Shown piece by piece: positions 16,244 through 24,323 of a stretch of 64,000 nucleotides of DNA. The position numbers and the translations under genes are program-made. The notes beneath the pieces are model-generated. The model saw only the letters and a list, made by a program, of their open reading frames with translations, was not told where the DNA came from and did not search any database. The DNA lies in the NCBI GenBank assembly GCA_015075405.1, contig JABTUK010000005.1, positions 186,001-250,000 on the forward strand. The letters run 5' to 3'. How positions within the stretch are numbered: position 1 is the first letter of the stretch; every line of letters starts with the position of its first letter. Origin of the DNA: Anaerolineales bacterium (GTDB lineage Bacteria > Chloroflexota > Anaerolineae > 4572-78 > J111).

Positions 16244-16761
16244 TCTTCGTCCTCCTCTTCAATCAGGGTGGCGGCGGGTTCAAAGGTGGTTGAGACTTCG
16301 GCGGTGTGGAGATAGATAACCAGGAAAATACTGTAAAGCATGATGACATAAACATAACCGGGCCGCTGATTAAAGTAAAGCAGCAAGGCGGTCAACAGGC
16401 TCAAGCCCTGGGTGAGCATGGCCATTAGCCAGGCCGCGCGCCAGAGGCGGAAAAAACCCAGGGCAGCCAGCAAGGCCAGCAAAGCTAGCGGGATAAAAAT
16501 GATGCCCATCGCCAGGGCGTTGATCGGTTCGGTAATCAGCATCTCGACAATCAGGCTGCGGCGCAGGCCCAGACCGCGGGTGAAAAAAAACAGGCCCAGG
16601 TCAAATAGGCCGACCGCCTGCAACAGCAGCAACAAGCCCAGTACCGTCACCGGCCCGGAGCGTATTTTGACGGCTGGCGCGTTTGGCACGGGTTGGGCCA
16701 GGGGCGGGGTTTCGGCCTGGTTGAGCAGATGTTTAACAGGAGTTTTATGAGTTTGACTCAT
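16240..16761 (-). CDS. Four-helix membrane protein, partner of Vps62-like protein
   Basis: The 173-residue protein has a Pro-rich soluble N-terminus (to about 35), four hydrophobic segments (VTVLGLLLLLQAVGLFDLGL, MGIIFIPLALLALLAALGFF, AWLMAMLTQGLSLLTALLLY, VYVIMLYSIFLVIYL) and an acidic EEEDEE tail. It is an integral membrane protein of unknown function. The stop and the next gene's start share ATGA, and the GAGGAGGACGAAGA encoding the acidic tail also serves as ribosome-binding site for the Vps62-like gene. The two therefore probably form a membrane complex. The start has only a weak ribosome-binding site. Confidence 0.7.
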   Translation of the reverse strand: MSQTHKTPVKHLLNQAETPPLAQPVPNAPAVKIRSGPVTVLGLLLLLQAVGLFDLGLFFFTRGLGLRRSLIVEMLITEPINALAMGIIFIPLALLALLAALGFFRLWRAAWLMAMLTQGLSLLTALLLYFNQRPGYVYVIMLYSIFLVIYLHTAEVSTTFEPAATLIEEEDEE

Positions 16762-16783
16762 GATAAATTAATTATACCAAATA

Positions 16784-16820
16784 AAAACTGCTTCCACATG
16801 TCAGAGGGAAGCAGTTTTGA
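16784..16820 (-). terminator. Rho-independent terminator of the response-regulator gene
   Basis: AAAACTGCTTCC and GGAAGCAGTTTT form a perfect 12-bp stem with an 11-base loop. On the minus strand the stem is followed by TTTTTATTT. It lies 32 bp after the CheY-like gene's stop codon. Confidence 0.85.
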
Positions 16821-16849
16821 AAAGAAGGGGTAAGCCTGACTGGAGGATT

Positions 16850-17296
16850 TTACTTTGGCGGCTGATTAATCATCAGCCAATAAAAACCGAGGTCGCTCAT
16901 AACCGCTTGAAACGCTCCGAACTCGACCGGTTTGACCACATAGCTGTTGGCCCCCAGAGCAGAGGCTGCTTGGATGTTCGGGTCATCAGCCGAAGAAGTG
17001 ACCATCACGACCGGAATAGCCTGCGTTCGGGGGTCGGATTTGATAGCCTGTAGCACTTCGAGACCGCTAAGCTTGGGCAGTTTTAGGTCGAGCAGCACTA
17101 CCTTTGGGGTCAGGCTAACATCCCGTTCGGCATAATTTCCCCGGCCAAACAAAAAGTCCAGGGCTTCTACCCCATCCTTAACCACAAAGAGCTGATTGGC
17201 CAGACCTCGTTTTTTTAAGGCGCGGAGGGTTAACTCAATGTCGTAGGGGTTATCCTCCACCATTAAGATTTCTACTGCGTCAGGTCGGTCCATCAT
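16850..17296 (-). CDS. CheY-like response regulator (Rcp1-type)
   Basis: This 148-residue single receiver domain lacks an output domain. It has the acidic pocket (MVEDNPYDIELTLRAL), the phospho-acceptor Asp in PKVVLLDLKLPKLSGLEVL (about residue 69), the switch residue in VVMVTSS and the conserved Lys in SYVVKPVEF. The DNPYDIEL and LKLPK-SGLEVL signatures match the Rcp1-like group, which takes phosphate from phytochrome-like or hybrid histidine kinases. AGGAG precedes the tandem ATG ATG start. The gene is flanked by terminators on both sides, so it is a single-gene transcript and its kinase is not nearby; the GAF histidine kinase at 39 kb is one candidate in this window. Confidence 0.9.
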   Translation of the reverse strand: MMDRPDAVEILMVEDNPYDIELTLRALKKRGLANQLFVVKDGVEALDFLFGRGNYAERDVSLTPKVVLLDLKLPKLSGLEVLQAIKSDPRTQAIPVVMVTSSADDPNIQAASALGANSYVVKPVEFGAFQAVMSDLGFYWLMINQPPK

Positions 17297-17438
17297 AAGA
17301 CTCCTATTTTGAGGTAAGGCACTTCAGGAGAGGGATTTACCGTTCCGCAAATTATGGGAGGCGAGGGGTTATCGGTGGAAAGGTAGCTACTTGAGTTCTT
17401 ATCTTATCAGAAATTTACCCCTTTGTAAAAAAAAGAAA

Positions 17439-17473
17439 ATTCGGATAACCCTTACTGGCGGGGTTATCCGAAT
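17439..17473 (-). terminator. Rho-independent terminator of the dihydroorotate dehydrogenase-like gene
   Basis: ATTCGGATAACCC and GGGTTATCCGAAT form a perfect 13-bp stem. Reading on the minus strand, it is followed by TTTCTTTTTTTTAC. It lies about 170 bp after the stop codon at 17642. Confidence 0.8.
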
Positions 17474-17508
17474 AGATTAGACAGTTCCAAGATTTAAATT
17501 AACCAAAA

Positions 17509-17586
17509 CGTATTGCGTCTCGCTTGCGTGCCTCTGGCGGCGTGTTCCGTCTGCTTTATCTCACGCAAGACGTAAGGCGCAACACG
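17509..17586. repeat. Iterated-word hairpin, TTGCGT family
   Basis: CGTATTGCGTCTCGCTTGCG on one side is the approximate inverse of CACGCAAGACGTAAGGCGCA on the other; both arms iterate the word TTGCGT/ACGCAA. A shorter relative (GTGTTGCGT/ACGCAACAC) lies at 36950-36987. Confidence 0.55.
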
Positions 17587-17641
17587 AATATTGAGCAATT
17601 ATTTCTTTGAAATACCTTATCTGAGGCCCCAAAAGGATTTC

Positions 17642-18625
17642 TTACTGGCTTAATAACAACCGGACGTACTGCGCCCGCTCGAAAGCGAAGGGGTCGTCGC
17701 AGTTCTTCTGGCTGACCTTGCCCCGAAAATCTTCCAGGGTGTCGTAGCCTTTCTCGGCCATCCAGGCTTCGATATCGCGCAAAATGGTGGAAATGTAAGG
17801 GATACCGTGTTTAAGAATAACCGAAGCCACCTGAATGACCTTTGCCCCGGCCAGCAAAGCCCGGATAGCATCCTGACCGCTGTGGACGCCGCTGGTAATG
17901 GCTAAATCAGCCTGAACCCGGTCGTAAAGCAGGGCAATCCAGCGCAGCGGCAGCTTCAATTCTTGGGATGAACTGTAAACCATCTCGTTGTGGAGCGACT
18001 CGGTTTCAACTTCAATCGTCGGTTGGAGGAAACGGTTGAACAACACCAGGGCATCCACTCGGCGTTTGTCTAATTCAGCCGCCACATTAACGGTGGAAGT
18101 ATAGAAGGGACTCAGCTTGACCGCGACCGGAATTTTAACTTCAGCCTTAACCCCTTCGACAATTTCGTACAGCTCTTTTTCAATCTCCAACCCCGTTTTG
18201 GCCGGGTCGGTGGCGACGGCATAAACATTCAACTCCAGCCCATCTACGCCGGTGGCTTCCAGTTGCCGGGCGTAATGCACCCAGCCGCCCGGTGAAACCG
18301 CGTTCAGGCTGGCAAAGAGAGGCAGACGCACCGCTTTGCGCGTTTTTTCAATCCACATCAGATGCTCGCTGGCCTCGCCGTGGCTAATCCCCGGAAAATA
18401 AGATAGGGCTTCGGGAAAGCTGTCGCTGCCTACGGCCAGTTGATCCATAAAGTGCATCTGTTCCATTTGAATCTGCTCCTCAAACAAGGAGCTAATGACC
18501 AGCGCTCCGGCCCCCACCTCTTCGGCCAGCCGCACCCGATCCACCCGATGGGAGATGGTACTGGCCGCCACTACAACCGGGTTTTTGAGCGGAATGCCCA
18601 TGTAAGTTGTGCCTAAATAGCTCAT
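17642..18625 (-). CDS. Dihydroorotate dehydrogenase-like FMN protein
   Basis: The 327-residue protein is a TIM-barrel flavoprotein of the dihydroorotate dehydrogenase-like group. It has the N-terminal substrate-loop region GIPLKNPVVVAAST, KIPVAVKLSPFYT with the FMN-contacting Lys, LVLFNRFLQPTI, and the C-terminal phosphate-binding LAITSGVHSGQDAIRALLAG. The ISHRVDRVRLAEEVGAGALV start is typical of the variant encoded next to pyruvate oxidoreductases, where its role is unsettled, rather than of a biosynthetic PyrD. It lies divergent from nifJ with about 290 bp between them. AGGAGGCGACG precedes the ATG. Confidence 0.85.
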   Translation of the reverse strand: MSYLGTTYMGIPLKNPVVVAASTISHRVDRVRLAEEVGAGALVISSLFEEQIQMEQMHFMDQLAVGSDSFPEALSYFPGISHGEASEHLMWIEKTRKAVRLPLFASLNAVSPGGWVHYARQLEATGVDGLELNVYAVATDPAKTGLEIEKELYEIVEGVKAEVKIPVAVKLSPFYTSTVNVAAELDKRRVDALVLFNRFLQPTIEVETESLHNEMVYSSSQELKLPLRWIALLYDRVQADLAITSGVHSGQDAIRALLAGAKVIQVASVILKHGIPYISTILRDIEAWMAEKGYDTLEDFRGKVSQKNCDDPFAFERAQYVRLLLSQ

Positions 18626-18644
18626 CGTCGCCTCCTAAAAAATG

Positions 18645-18691
18645 GTGCGTGGTACGTGGTGCATAAACTAAATGCACCACGTACCACGCAC
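18645..18691. repeat. Perfect 19-bp inverted repeat upstream of the dihydroorotate dehydrogenase-like gene
   Basis: GTGCGTGGTACGTGGTGCA pairs with TGCACCACGTACCACGCAC across a 9-base loop. Both arms are iterations of the word CGTGGTGC/CGTGGTAC. It falls in the 5' leader region of the minus-strand gene. Confidence 0.75.
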
Positions 18692-18839
18692 TACGTCCTA
18701 TAAATTTTTCCTTTATCTTACCCTCATATCCCCTCCCGGATAAGTGACATTTATCTCCAAATTTGAGACGAATTGCACTATTTGGGGGGGGATGGGGGGT
18801 GCTATACTGGCCTTAACGCAAAATTCAGAGTACGGATAG

Positions 18840-18899
18840 GAAACGTGATGCCTGAAACGTGAAGATCTTCCGTTCAAGTCATCACGTTTCACGTTTCAC
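18840..18899. repeat. Iterated-word hairpin, GAAACGTGA family, in the nifJ leader
   Basis: GAAACGTGATG and CATCACGTTTC form a perfect 11-bp stem, with GAAACGTGAA/TTCACGTTTC as an alternative pairing. It ends 5 bp before the nifJ ribosome-binding region (GAGGAGAATTTTT). A possible -10 element, TATACT at 18803-18808, lies upstream, so the hairpin would be in the nifJ 5' UTR. Confidence 0.65.
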
Positions 18900-18919
18900 C
18901 CACTACGAGGAGAATTTTT

Positions 18920-21900
18920 ATGAGTGATTTAAAACCAGTACGGCGTAAGGTTACGATTGATGGGAATACAGCGGCCGCGCACGTCGCCCACGCGGTCAAC
19001 GAAGTGATTGCTATTTATCCAATCACGCCTTCGTCGCCGATGGGGGAACTGGCCGATGAAAAATCGGCTGCGGGCGAGAAGAACATCTGGGGCACCACGC
19101 CGATGGTGGTTGAAATGCAATCGGAAGGAGGCGCAGCCGGGGCCGTGCATGGCGCCCTGACCACCGGCGCGCTGACCACTACCTTTACCGCCTCGCAGGG
19201 CCTGCTGCTGATGATTCCCAACATGTACAAAATTGCCGGTGAGTTGACCGCGACGGTCTTTCATGTGGCGGCTCGCTCTTTGGCGGTTCAAGGTCTTTCT
19301 ATTTTTGGCGACCATTCCGATATCAATGCCGCCCGCGCCACCGGTTTTGCCATGTTGTGTTCCGGCAGTGTGCAGGAAGTGATGGACTTTGCCCTGATTG
19401 CCCAGGCCGCCACCCTGGAATCACGGGTGCCTTTTATTCATTTCTTTGATGGTTTCCGCACCTCTCACGAAATTCAAAAAGTTGAAGAATTGACCCGCGA
19501 CGACATGCGGGCCATGATTGACGAGCGCTTTGTGCTGGCCCACCGGCGACGCGGCCTTTCCCCCGACCGGCCAGTGATGCGCGGCACCGCCCAAAACCCC
19601 GATGTTTATTTCCAGGGGCGAGAGACGGTCAACGTCTATTACCAGCAAACTCCGGCTGTGGTGCAGCAGGCCATGGACCGCTTTGCCGAGCTGGTTGGCC
19701 GCCAATACCGGCTGTTTGATTACGTGGGCGCGCCCGACGCCGAGCATGTAGTTGTGGTCATGGGTTCCGCCGCCGAAACGATGCATGAAGTAGTTGAATA
19801 TCTGGCAGCCCAGGGTGAAAAAGTGGGCCTGATTAAAGTGCGGCTGTACCACCCCTTTGCGGCTGACGCCTTCATTAATACCCTGCCCCCCACCCTCAAA
19901 GTTATCTCTGTCCTGGACCGCACCAAAGAACCCGGCTCGCTGGGCGAACCGCTCTACCTGGATGTGTTGACCGCGGTGAGTGAAGCCGTGGCCGAGGGGA
20001 AACTGGCCGCCATGCCCCGGATTGTGGGGGGACGGTATGGCCTCGGCTCCAAGGAGTTTAATGCCGGCATGGCCAAGGCTGTGCTCGACAACATGAAGGC
20101 CAGCCCGCCCAAAAACCACTTCACCATTGGCATTCATGATGACATTACCCACACCAGCCTGGCCTGGGATGACAACTTTTCCAGTCTGCCCCAGGGAGTC
20201 CACCAGGCCATGTTTTACGGCCTGGGCGCCGACGGCACGGTAGGGGCCAACAAAAACTCAATCAAAATTATCGGCAAGGCCACCGATAACTATGCCCAGG
20301 GTTACTTTGTCTACGACTCCAAAAAATCCGGGGCGATGACTATCTCTCACCTGCGCTTTGGCCCCACCCCCATTCGCAGCGCCTACCTGGTCAAAAAAGC
20401 CAACTTTTTGGCCTGTCACCACTTTAGTTTTATTGACCGCTACGAGATGCTCGACTCTTTGGTGGAGGGCGGCACTTTTCTGCTCAACAGTCCTTATGGC
20501 CCGGATGAAGTGTGGGACATGCTGCCCCGCGAGGTGCAACAGCAGCTTGTCGAGAAAAAGGTCAAATTCTACATCATTGATGCCGTGAAACTGGCTAAAT
20601 CCATTGGTCTGGGCGGGCGAATCAATATTATCATGCAGAGCGCCTTTTTCCTGATTTCAGGCGTGCTGCCCGAAAACAAAGCCATGGATTTGATCAATCT
20701 GGCCATTGAGGACACTTACGGCATCAAGGGCCAGATGGTGGTCAATATGAACATTCGCGCCGCTCAACTGGCTAAAGAGCGGGTGCAGCGGGTCAATGTG
20801 CCTAAAAAAGCCAGCAGTACCCGCCGCATGCGCCAGACGGTTAGCGAGGCCATGCCCGATTTTGTGCGGAATGTAACCGCCCCCATCATGGCCGGACACG
20901 GCGACCAACTGCCTGTATCCCTGATGCCGGTTGACGGCACCTTCCCGGTGGGCACCACCAAATATGAGAAGCGCACCATCGCCACCGAAATCCCGGTGTG
21001 GGAGCCGAATGTCTGTATCCAATGTAACCAATGCGCCTTTGTTTGTCCGCACGCGACCATCCGCACCAAAGTTTATGACGCTCCCTATACCAACGGTAAC
21101 TCGCCCAAAGCCTTCAAGTCCATTGCGGCCACCGGCAAAGATTTTAAGGAGATGATGTATACGGTGCAGGTAGCGCCGGAAGATTGCACCGGCTGTGGCA
21201 TCTGTGTCCAAATCTGTCCGGCTTATGAGAAAGACGCCAAAGGCGCCAAAACCGAGCGCAAGGCCATCAATATGGTTCCGCTGGATGAGGCGCTGCGCAA
21301 GCAAGAAGCGGCTAATTTTGACTATTTTCTGTCCATTCCTGATACCAATCCCGGCTTGTTTAACCGCTTCACGGTCAAGGGGTCGCAGCTACTGCCGCCG
21401 ATGTTTGAATTTTCGGGGGCCTGTTCCGGCTGCGGGGAAACGCCCTACATCAAGCTGTTAACCCAACTCTTTGGCGACCGGAGCATGATTGCCAACGCCA
21501 CCGGCTGCTCCTCGATTTATAGCGGTAATTTGCCCACAACCCCCTACACCACCCGGCCTGATGGCCGCGGCCCGGCCTGGTCGAACTCCTTGTTTGAGGA
21601 TGCCGCCGAGTTTGGCCTGGGGATGCGGCTGACCACCGACAAGATGACCGAATTTGCCCATGAACTGCTGGCAAAGATGATTGAACAAGCCGACGGCCAC
21701 GCCCCGCTGCTTGAGGCTATTCATACCTCACCCATGGAGACGCAAGAGGAGATTGAAGCCCAGCGAGCGCGAGTGGCCCACCTCAAAGAAATTCTGGCCG
21801 AGGAGAAAAGCGAGGCAGCCCAACAACTGCTGTCTATCGCCGATTATCTGGTTAAAAAATCGATCTGGATTATCGGAGGAGATGGCTGGGGCTACGATAT

Positions 21901-22498
21901 CGGCTACGGCGGCCTGGACCACGTGCTGGCCTCCGGGCGCAACGTCAATGTGCTGCTGTTGGATACAGGAGTTTACTCCAATACCGGCGGGCAGATGTCC
22001 AAGGCCACCCCGCGCGGGGCGATAGCCAAATTTGCGGCGGCCGGCAAGTCTATGCCGAAAAAAGATTTGGGCCTGATGATGATAATGTACGGCAATGTGT
22101 ATGTAGCCCAAATAGCGATGGGAGCGAATATGACCCAAACCGTCAAAGCTTTCCAGGAAGCTGAAGCTTACGATGGGCCATCGCTGATTATTGCCTACAG
22201 CCACTGTATTGCTCACGGCATCAATATGACCACGGCCAACGATCTGCACAAAGATGCCGTGCATGGCGGCTTCTGGCCGCTCTATCGCTACAATCCCCTG
22301 GACGCCGAGGCCGGCAAACCGGCCCTGCACCTCGACTCGAAAGCGCCGGACCAAGATATTGCCGATTTTATGTACAAGCAAAATCGCTTCCGCGCCCTGC
22401 GCCAATCAGACCCGCAGCGGGCCAACGAACTGTTGGAAAATATGCGCCAGGATGTAGTCAACCGCTGGAAGGTGTACGAAGAATTAGCCAGAGGATGA
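18920..22498 (+). CDS. nifJ: Pyruvate:ferredoxin (flavodoxin) oxidoreductase
   Basis: The 1192-residue single-chain enzyme has the full length normal for the family. It oxidises pyruvate and CoA to acetyl-CoA and CO2 with ferredoxin or flavodoxin as acceptor. Visible elements are the N-terminal pyrimidine-binding domain (IAIYPITPSSPMGELADEKS), the domain II/III region, and an 8Fe-8S ferredoxin insert with CIQCNQCAFVCP (about residue 697) and CTGCGICVQICP (about 755). The C-terminal thiamine diphosphate domain has ACSGCGETPYIKLL (about 833), NATGCSSIYSGNLPTTPYT and GDGWGYDIGYGGLDH. GAGGAGAATTTTT precedes the ATG. The presence of this oxygen-sensitive enzyme implies anaerobic or microaerobic metabolism. 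It is cytoplasmic; a dihydroorotate dehydrogenase-like gene lies divergently upstream and ferritin downstream. Confidence 0.97.
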   Translation: MSDLKPVRRKVTIDGNTAAAHVAHAVNEVIAIYPITPSSPMGELADEKSAAGEKNIWGTTPMVVEMQSEGGAAGAVHGALTTGALTTTFTASQGLLLMIPNMYKIAGELTATVFHVAARSLAVQGLSIFGDHSDINAARATGFAMLCSGSVQEVMDFALIAQAATLESRVPFIHFFDGFRTSHEIQKVEELTRDDMRAMIDERFVLAHRRRGLSPDRPVMRGTAQNPDVYFQGRETVNVYYQQTPAVVQQAMDRFAELVGRQYRLFDYVGAPDAEHVVVVMGSAAETMHEVVEYLAAQGEKVGLIKVRLYHPFAADAFINTLPPTLKVISVLDRTKEPGSLGEPLYLDVLTAVSEAVAEGKLAAMPRIVGGRYGLGSKEFNAGMAKAVLDNMKASPPKNHFTIGIHDDITHTSLAWDDNFSSLPQGVHQAMFYGLGADGTVGANKNSIKIIGKATDNYAQGYFVYDSKKSGAMTISHLRFGPTPIRSAYLVKKANFLACHHFSFIDRYEMLDSLVEGGTFLLNSPYGPDEVWDMLPREVQQQLVEKKVKFYIIDAVKLAKSIGLGGRINIIMQSAFFLISGVLPENKAMDLINLAIEDTYGIKGQMVVNMNIRAAQLAKERVQRVNVPKKASSTRRMRQTVSEAMPDFVRNVTAPIMAGHGDQLPVSLMPVDGTFPVGTTKYEKRTIATEIPVWEPNVCIQCNQCAFVCPHATIRTKVYDAPYTNGNSPKAFKSIAATGKDFKEMMYTVQVAPEDCTGCGICVQICPAYEKDAKGAKTERKAINMVPLDEALRKQEAANFDYFLSIPDTNPGLFNRFTVKGSQLLPPMFEFSGACSGCGETPYIKLLTQLFGDRSMIANATGCSSIYSGNLPTTPYTTRPDGRGPAWSNSLFEDAAEFGLGMRLTTDKMTEFAHELLAKMIEQADGHAPLLEAIHTSPMETQEEIEAQRARVAHLKEILAEEKSEAAQQLLSIADYLVKKSIWIIGGDGWGYDIGYGGLDHVLASGRNVNVLLLDTGVYSNTGGQMSKATPRGAIAKFAAAGKSMPKKDLGLMMIMYGNVYVAQIAMGANMTQTVKAFQEAEAYDGPSLIIAYSHCIAHGINMTTANDLHKDAVHGGFWPLYRYNPLDAEAGKPALHLDSKAPDQDIADFMYKQNRFRALRQSDPQRANELLENMRQDVVNRWKVYEELARG

Positions 22499-22535
22499 CG
22501 GTAGCCAATCAAGAATCTGAACAAAATCATAATTC

Positions 22536-22678
22536 TCCAGAAAAGTTTTCGCCATTGAACCAGGTAGCATGCCCTTCGGCGCACCCGAAGGGGTGAGGTA
22601 GCATGTAGCAGGTCATCAGTTTGCTACTTTGCTACCTGCTACCCTGATTGTTGGGAAAGAATTTTTCTGGACACCTAT
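22536..22678 (+). repeat. MITE-like element with GTAGCA words, copy A
   Basis: TCCAGAAAA (22536-22544) and TTTTCTGGA (22663-22671) are perfect 9-bp inverted ends. Between them are GTTTTCGCC, two arms built from GGTAGCA words, and an extra 30-odd-bp segment holding CCCTTCGG/CCGAAGGG that is absent from copy B. The sequence aligns with the reverse complement of 62286-62410 over most of its length, including the outer CACCTAT. It separates nifJ from the ferritin gene. Confidence 0.7.
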
Positions 22679-22694
22679 CAATAAGGAGAGCATT

Positions 22695-23120
22695 ATGGAC
22701 AAACAAACTCTTATTAACCATCTGAATAATGACCTGGCCGGTGAACTTGGCGCAATCATCCAGTACCTCACCTACGCGGCCAAAGCGACCGGGCCGTATC
22801 GCCCCCAATTGGCCCAGTTCTTTCTGGCAGAGGTGGCGGATGAACAACTTCACGCTCAATTTCTGGCCAACAAAATTGTTGCCCTGGGCGGCGAGCCAAC
22901 CACTCAGCCTCGCCCGGTTCCGGCAGCGCAGACTAACCGCGAGATGCTAGAAGCCGTCCTGGCCGCCGAACGGCAGGCCACTCGCGATTATACCCAACGA
23001 GCGAAGGAAGCGGAAGAGTTTGGCGACAAGGGCCTAATGGTGCAGTTGGAAGATATGGTGCGTGATGAGAGCGGCCACTCAGAGGAAACCGAGCGAATTT
23101 TGCGTGACTGGCCGTTTTGA
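22695..23120 (+). CDS. Ferritin-like / bacterioferritin-type protein
   Basis: The protein has 141 residues from the ATG at 22695, chosen because AAGGAGAGC lies just upstream; a longer reading would start inside the repeat. It is a four-helix bundle with two E-x2-H pairs: AGELGAIIQYLTYA (first Glu), EVADEQLHAQFLANKI, EAVLAAERQATRDYTQRA and DMVRDESGHSEETERI. This is the di-iron pattern of bacterioferritin and related ferritin-like proteins, which oxidise and store iron or act on peroxide. No haem-ligating Met is obvious. It lies downstream of nifJ in the same direction, plausibly protecting the Fe-S enzyme (inference). A shared terminator follows. Confidence 0.85.
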   Translation: MDKQTLINHLNNDLAGELGAIIQYLTYAAKATGPYRPQLAQFFLAEVADEQLHAQFLANKIVALGGEPTTQPRPVPAAQTNREMLEAVLAAERQATRDYTQRAKEAEEFGDKGLMVQLEDMVRDESGHSEETERILRDWPF

Positions 23121-23178
23121 AAGTAACACTGTATCGGTCAAATGACAGCAAGTTGAGTAGAAACCCTTTTGTAAATAG

Positions 23179-23213
23179 AAATGGCGAGGTATTAACACCT
23201 CGCCATTTTTTTA
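23179..23213 (+). terminator. Bidirectional terminator between ferritin and HAD-like genes
   Basis: AATGGCGAGGT and ACCTCGCCATT form an 11-bp stem with loop ATTAAC. It is followed by a seven-base T-run on the plus strand and an A/T-rich stretch on the minus strand. The convergent minus gene's stop codon (23211) lies at its edge. Confidence 0.85.
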
Positions 23214-24323
23214 TTTCAAGTTGCCCACTACCTTCATCACCACCCGGTGCAGCGGCAGAGCGCCGGCGGCGGACTCAGGGGGGGGCAGGGTGGCTTCATC
23301 GGGCTTGTCGCTGAGGCCAAAAACAAGGACGCCCTGAGCGGCGAGAGTTTCGGCCAGATCGGCCACTTCGCCGGTCATGACAATTTCATCGGCCAGCAAG
23401 TCGGCCTCCGGGGTGTCGTCTGGCAGGTAATCAACCAGGTTGACGGTGGCGTGGTACTCACGAAAGCGAAAGCTTTTGAACGGGGTCGGGTCGCCTTTGA
23501 CCATATTCCCCACTACTTCACGGTGAGCCGCCAGCAGCCCGTTACTCATCTGGCTCTGGCGAGCATCACAGAGGGTGATGAACTGCTTGAAACCGGTCAA
23601 CCGGCCCGACTCCAGGTCGGCCCAAAAGTTCCCCGGCGGATAGACCTGCCCGGCGACCATCAGGCTGATGAAGGCTTTGTAGTCCTGGTTATCGGCGGTA
23701 AAAGGGTGATAATCGGGTTTGTTCAGCCGGTCGTACACGGCGCTGCGGAAGGCGGCCTCGTCAAAAGTCTCGCCAAGCACTTCTTCCACGGTACAGCGGA
23801 CGGCATTGATCCGGGCCTGGTCAATGGCATGGTCGTTGCGCCCCCTGGCCCCGTGCGTGGTTTTGTCCAAATCCAGCAACAGCGCGGTGCCGCTATCCAG
23901 GGTAAAGCCTTCGGTTTGCACCCAGGCCAGAAAGTCGGCCAGGGCTTGCCAGCGGTTGGCTTTCATCAGGCCGTCTTCGATGGTGACTTTTTTCTCGGCG
24001 GCCAGCCTGTCTGCGCCAATAAAGCAGCGCACCGGCAGACAGGCCCCCAGGTTTTTGGCCGCCGTGCCGTCGTTCATCAGGGTGTCGCCCACAAAAAGCA
24101 GCCGTTCCAGCGGCGGCTGGCCGCGCTGAGCCTGGGCCGCCTGCAAAAAGCGGTAAACCACCCGCGCATAGTTGGGCGCCGTTTTGCGCGGCGCGCGCGG
24201 CGAGTCCAGCCCAAGCTCCTGCCAGAAACTCTCCAGCCGGGGCAGGGCCGGATCGGCCGGGATCAGATTGCGATAGGCCACCCGGTCGCCTAAAAAGTCG
24301 GCCAGGCTTTTACGCCGGTACAT
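23211..24323 (-). CDS. HAD-like protein with unusual motif order
   Basis: The 370-residue protein overlaps the end of asd by 14 bp, so it is translationally coupled. Residues 72-85 read RLLFVGDTLMNDGTAAKNLG, a HAD motif-IV-like GDTxxND. Residues 146-156 read ALLLDLDKTTHG, a motif-I-like DxDKT, and GVLVFGLSDKPDEA near residue 335 resembles motif II. The order (IV before I) suggests two half-HAD modules or a circular permutation. I recognise no named family. A phosphatase role linked to the aspartate pathway is only a positional guess. Its ATG follows GAGGCCAGCC. Confidence 0.6.
   Translation of the reverse strand: MYRRKSLADFLGDRVAYRNLIPADPALPRLESFWQELGLDSPRAPRKTAPNYARVVYRFLQAAQAQRGQPPLERLLFVGDTLMNDGTAAKNLGACLPVRCFIGADRLAAEKKVTIEDGLMKANRWQALADFLAWVQTEGFTLDSGTALLLDLDKTTHGARGRNDHAIDQARINAVRCTVEEVLGETFDEAAFRSAVYDRLNKPDYHPFTADNQDYKAFISLMVAGQVYPPGNFWADLESGRLTGFKQFITLCDARQSQMSNGLLAAHREVVGNMVKGDPTPFKSFRFREYHATVNLVDYLPDDTPEADLLADEIVMTGEVADLAETLAAQGVLVFGLSDKPDEATLPPPESAAGALPLHRVVMKVVGNLK

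Noticed and set aside
15377..16315. 312-codon plus-strand ORF opposite the Vps62-like gene
   Set aside because: The minus-strand gene has recognisable motifs, membrane helices and coupled starts; the plus ORF has none.
18779..18810. A sigma70 promoter for nifJ
   Set aside because: TATACT is present at 18803 but no -35 at acceptable spacing could be found; mentioned only in passing.
23247..24293. 348-codon plus-strand ORF opposite the HAD-like gene
   Set aside because: A high-GC antisense frame; the minus-strand gene has a start coupled to asd and a proper terminator.
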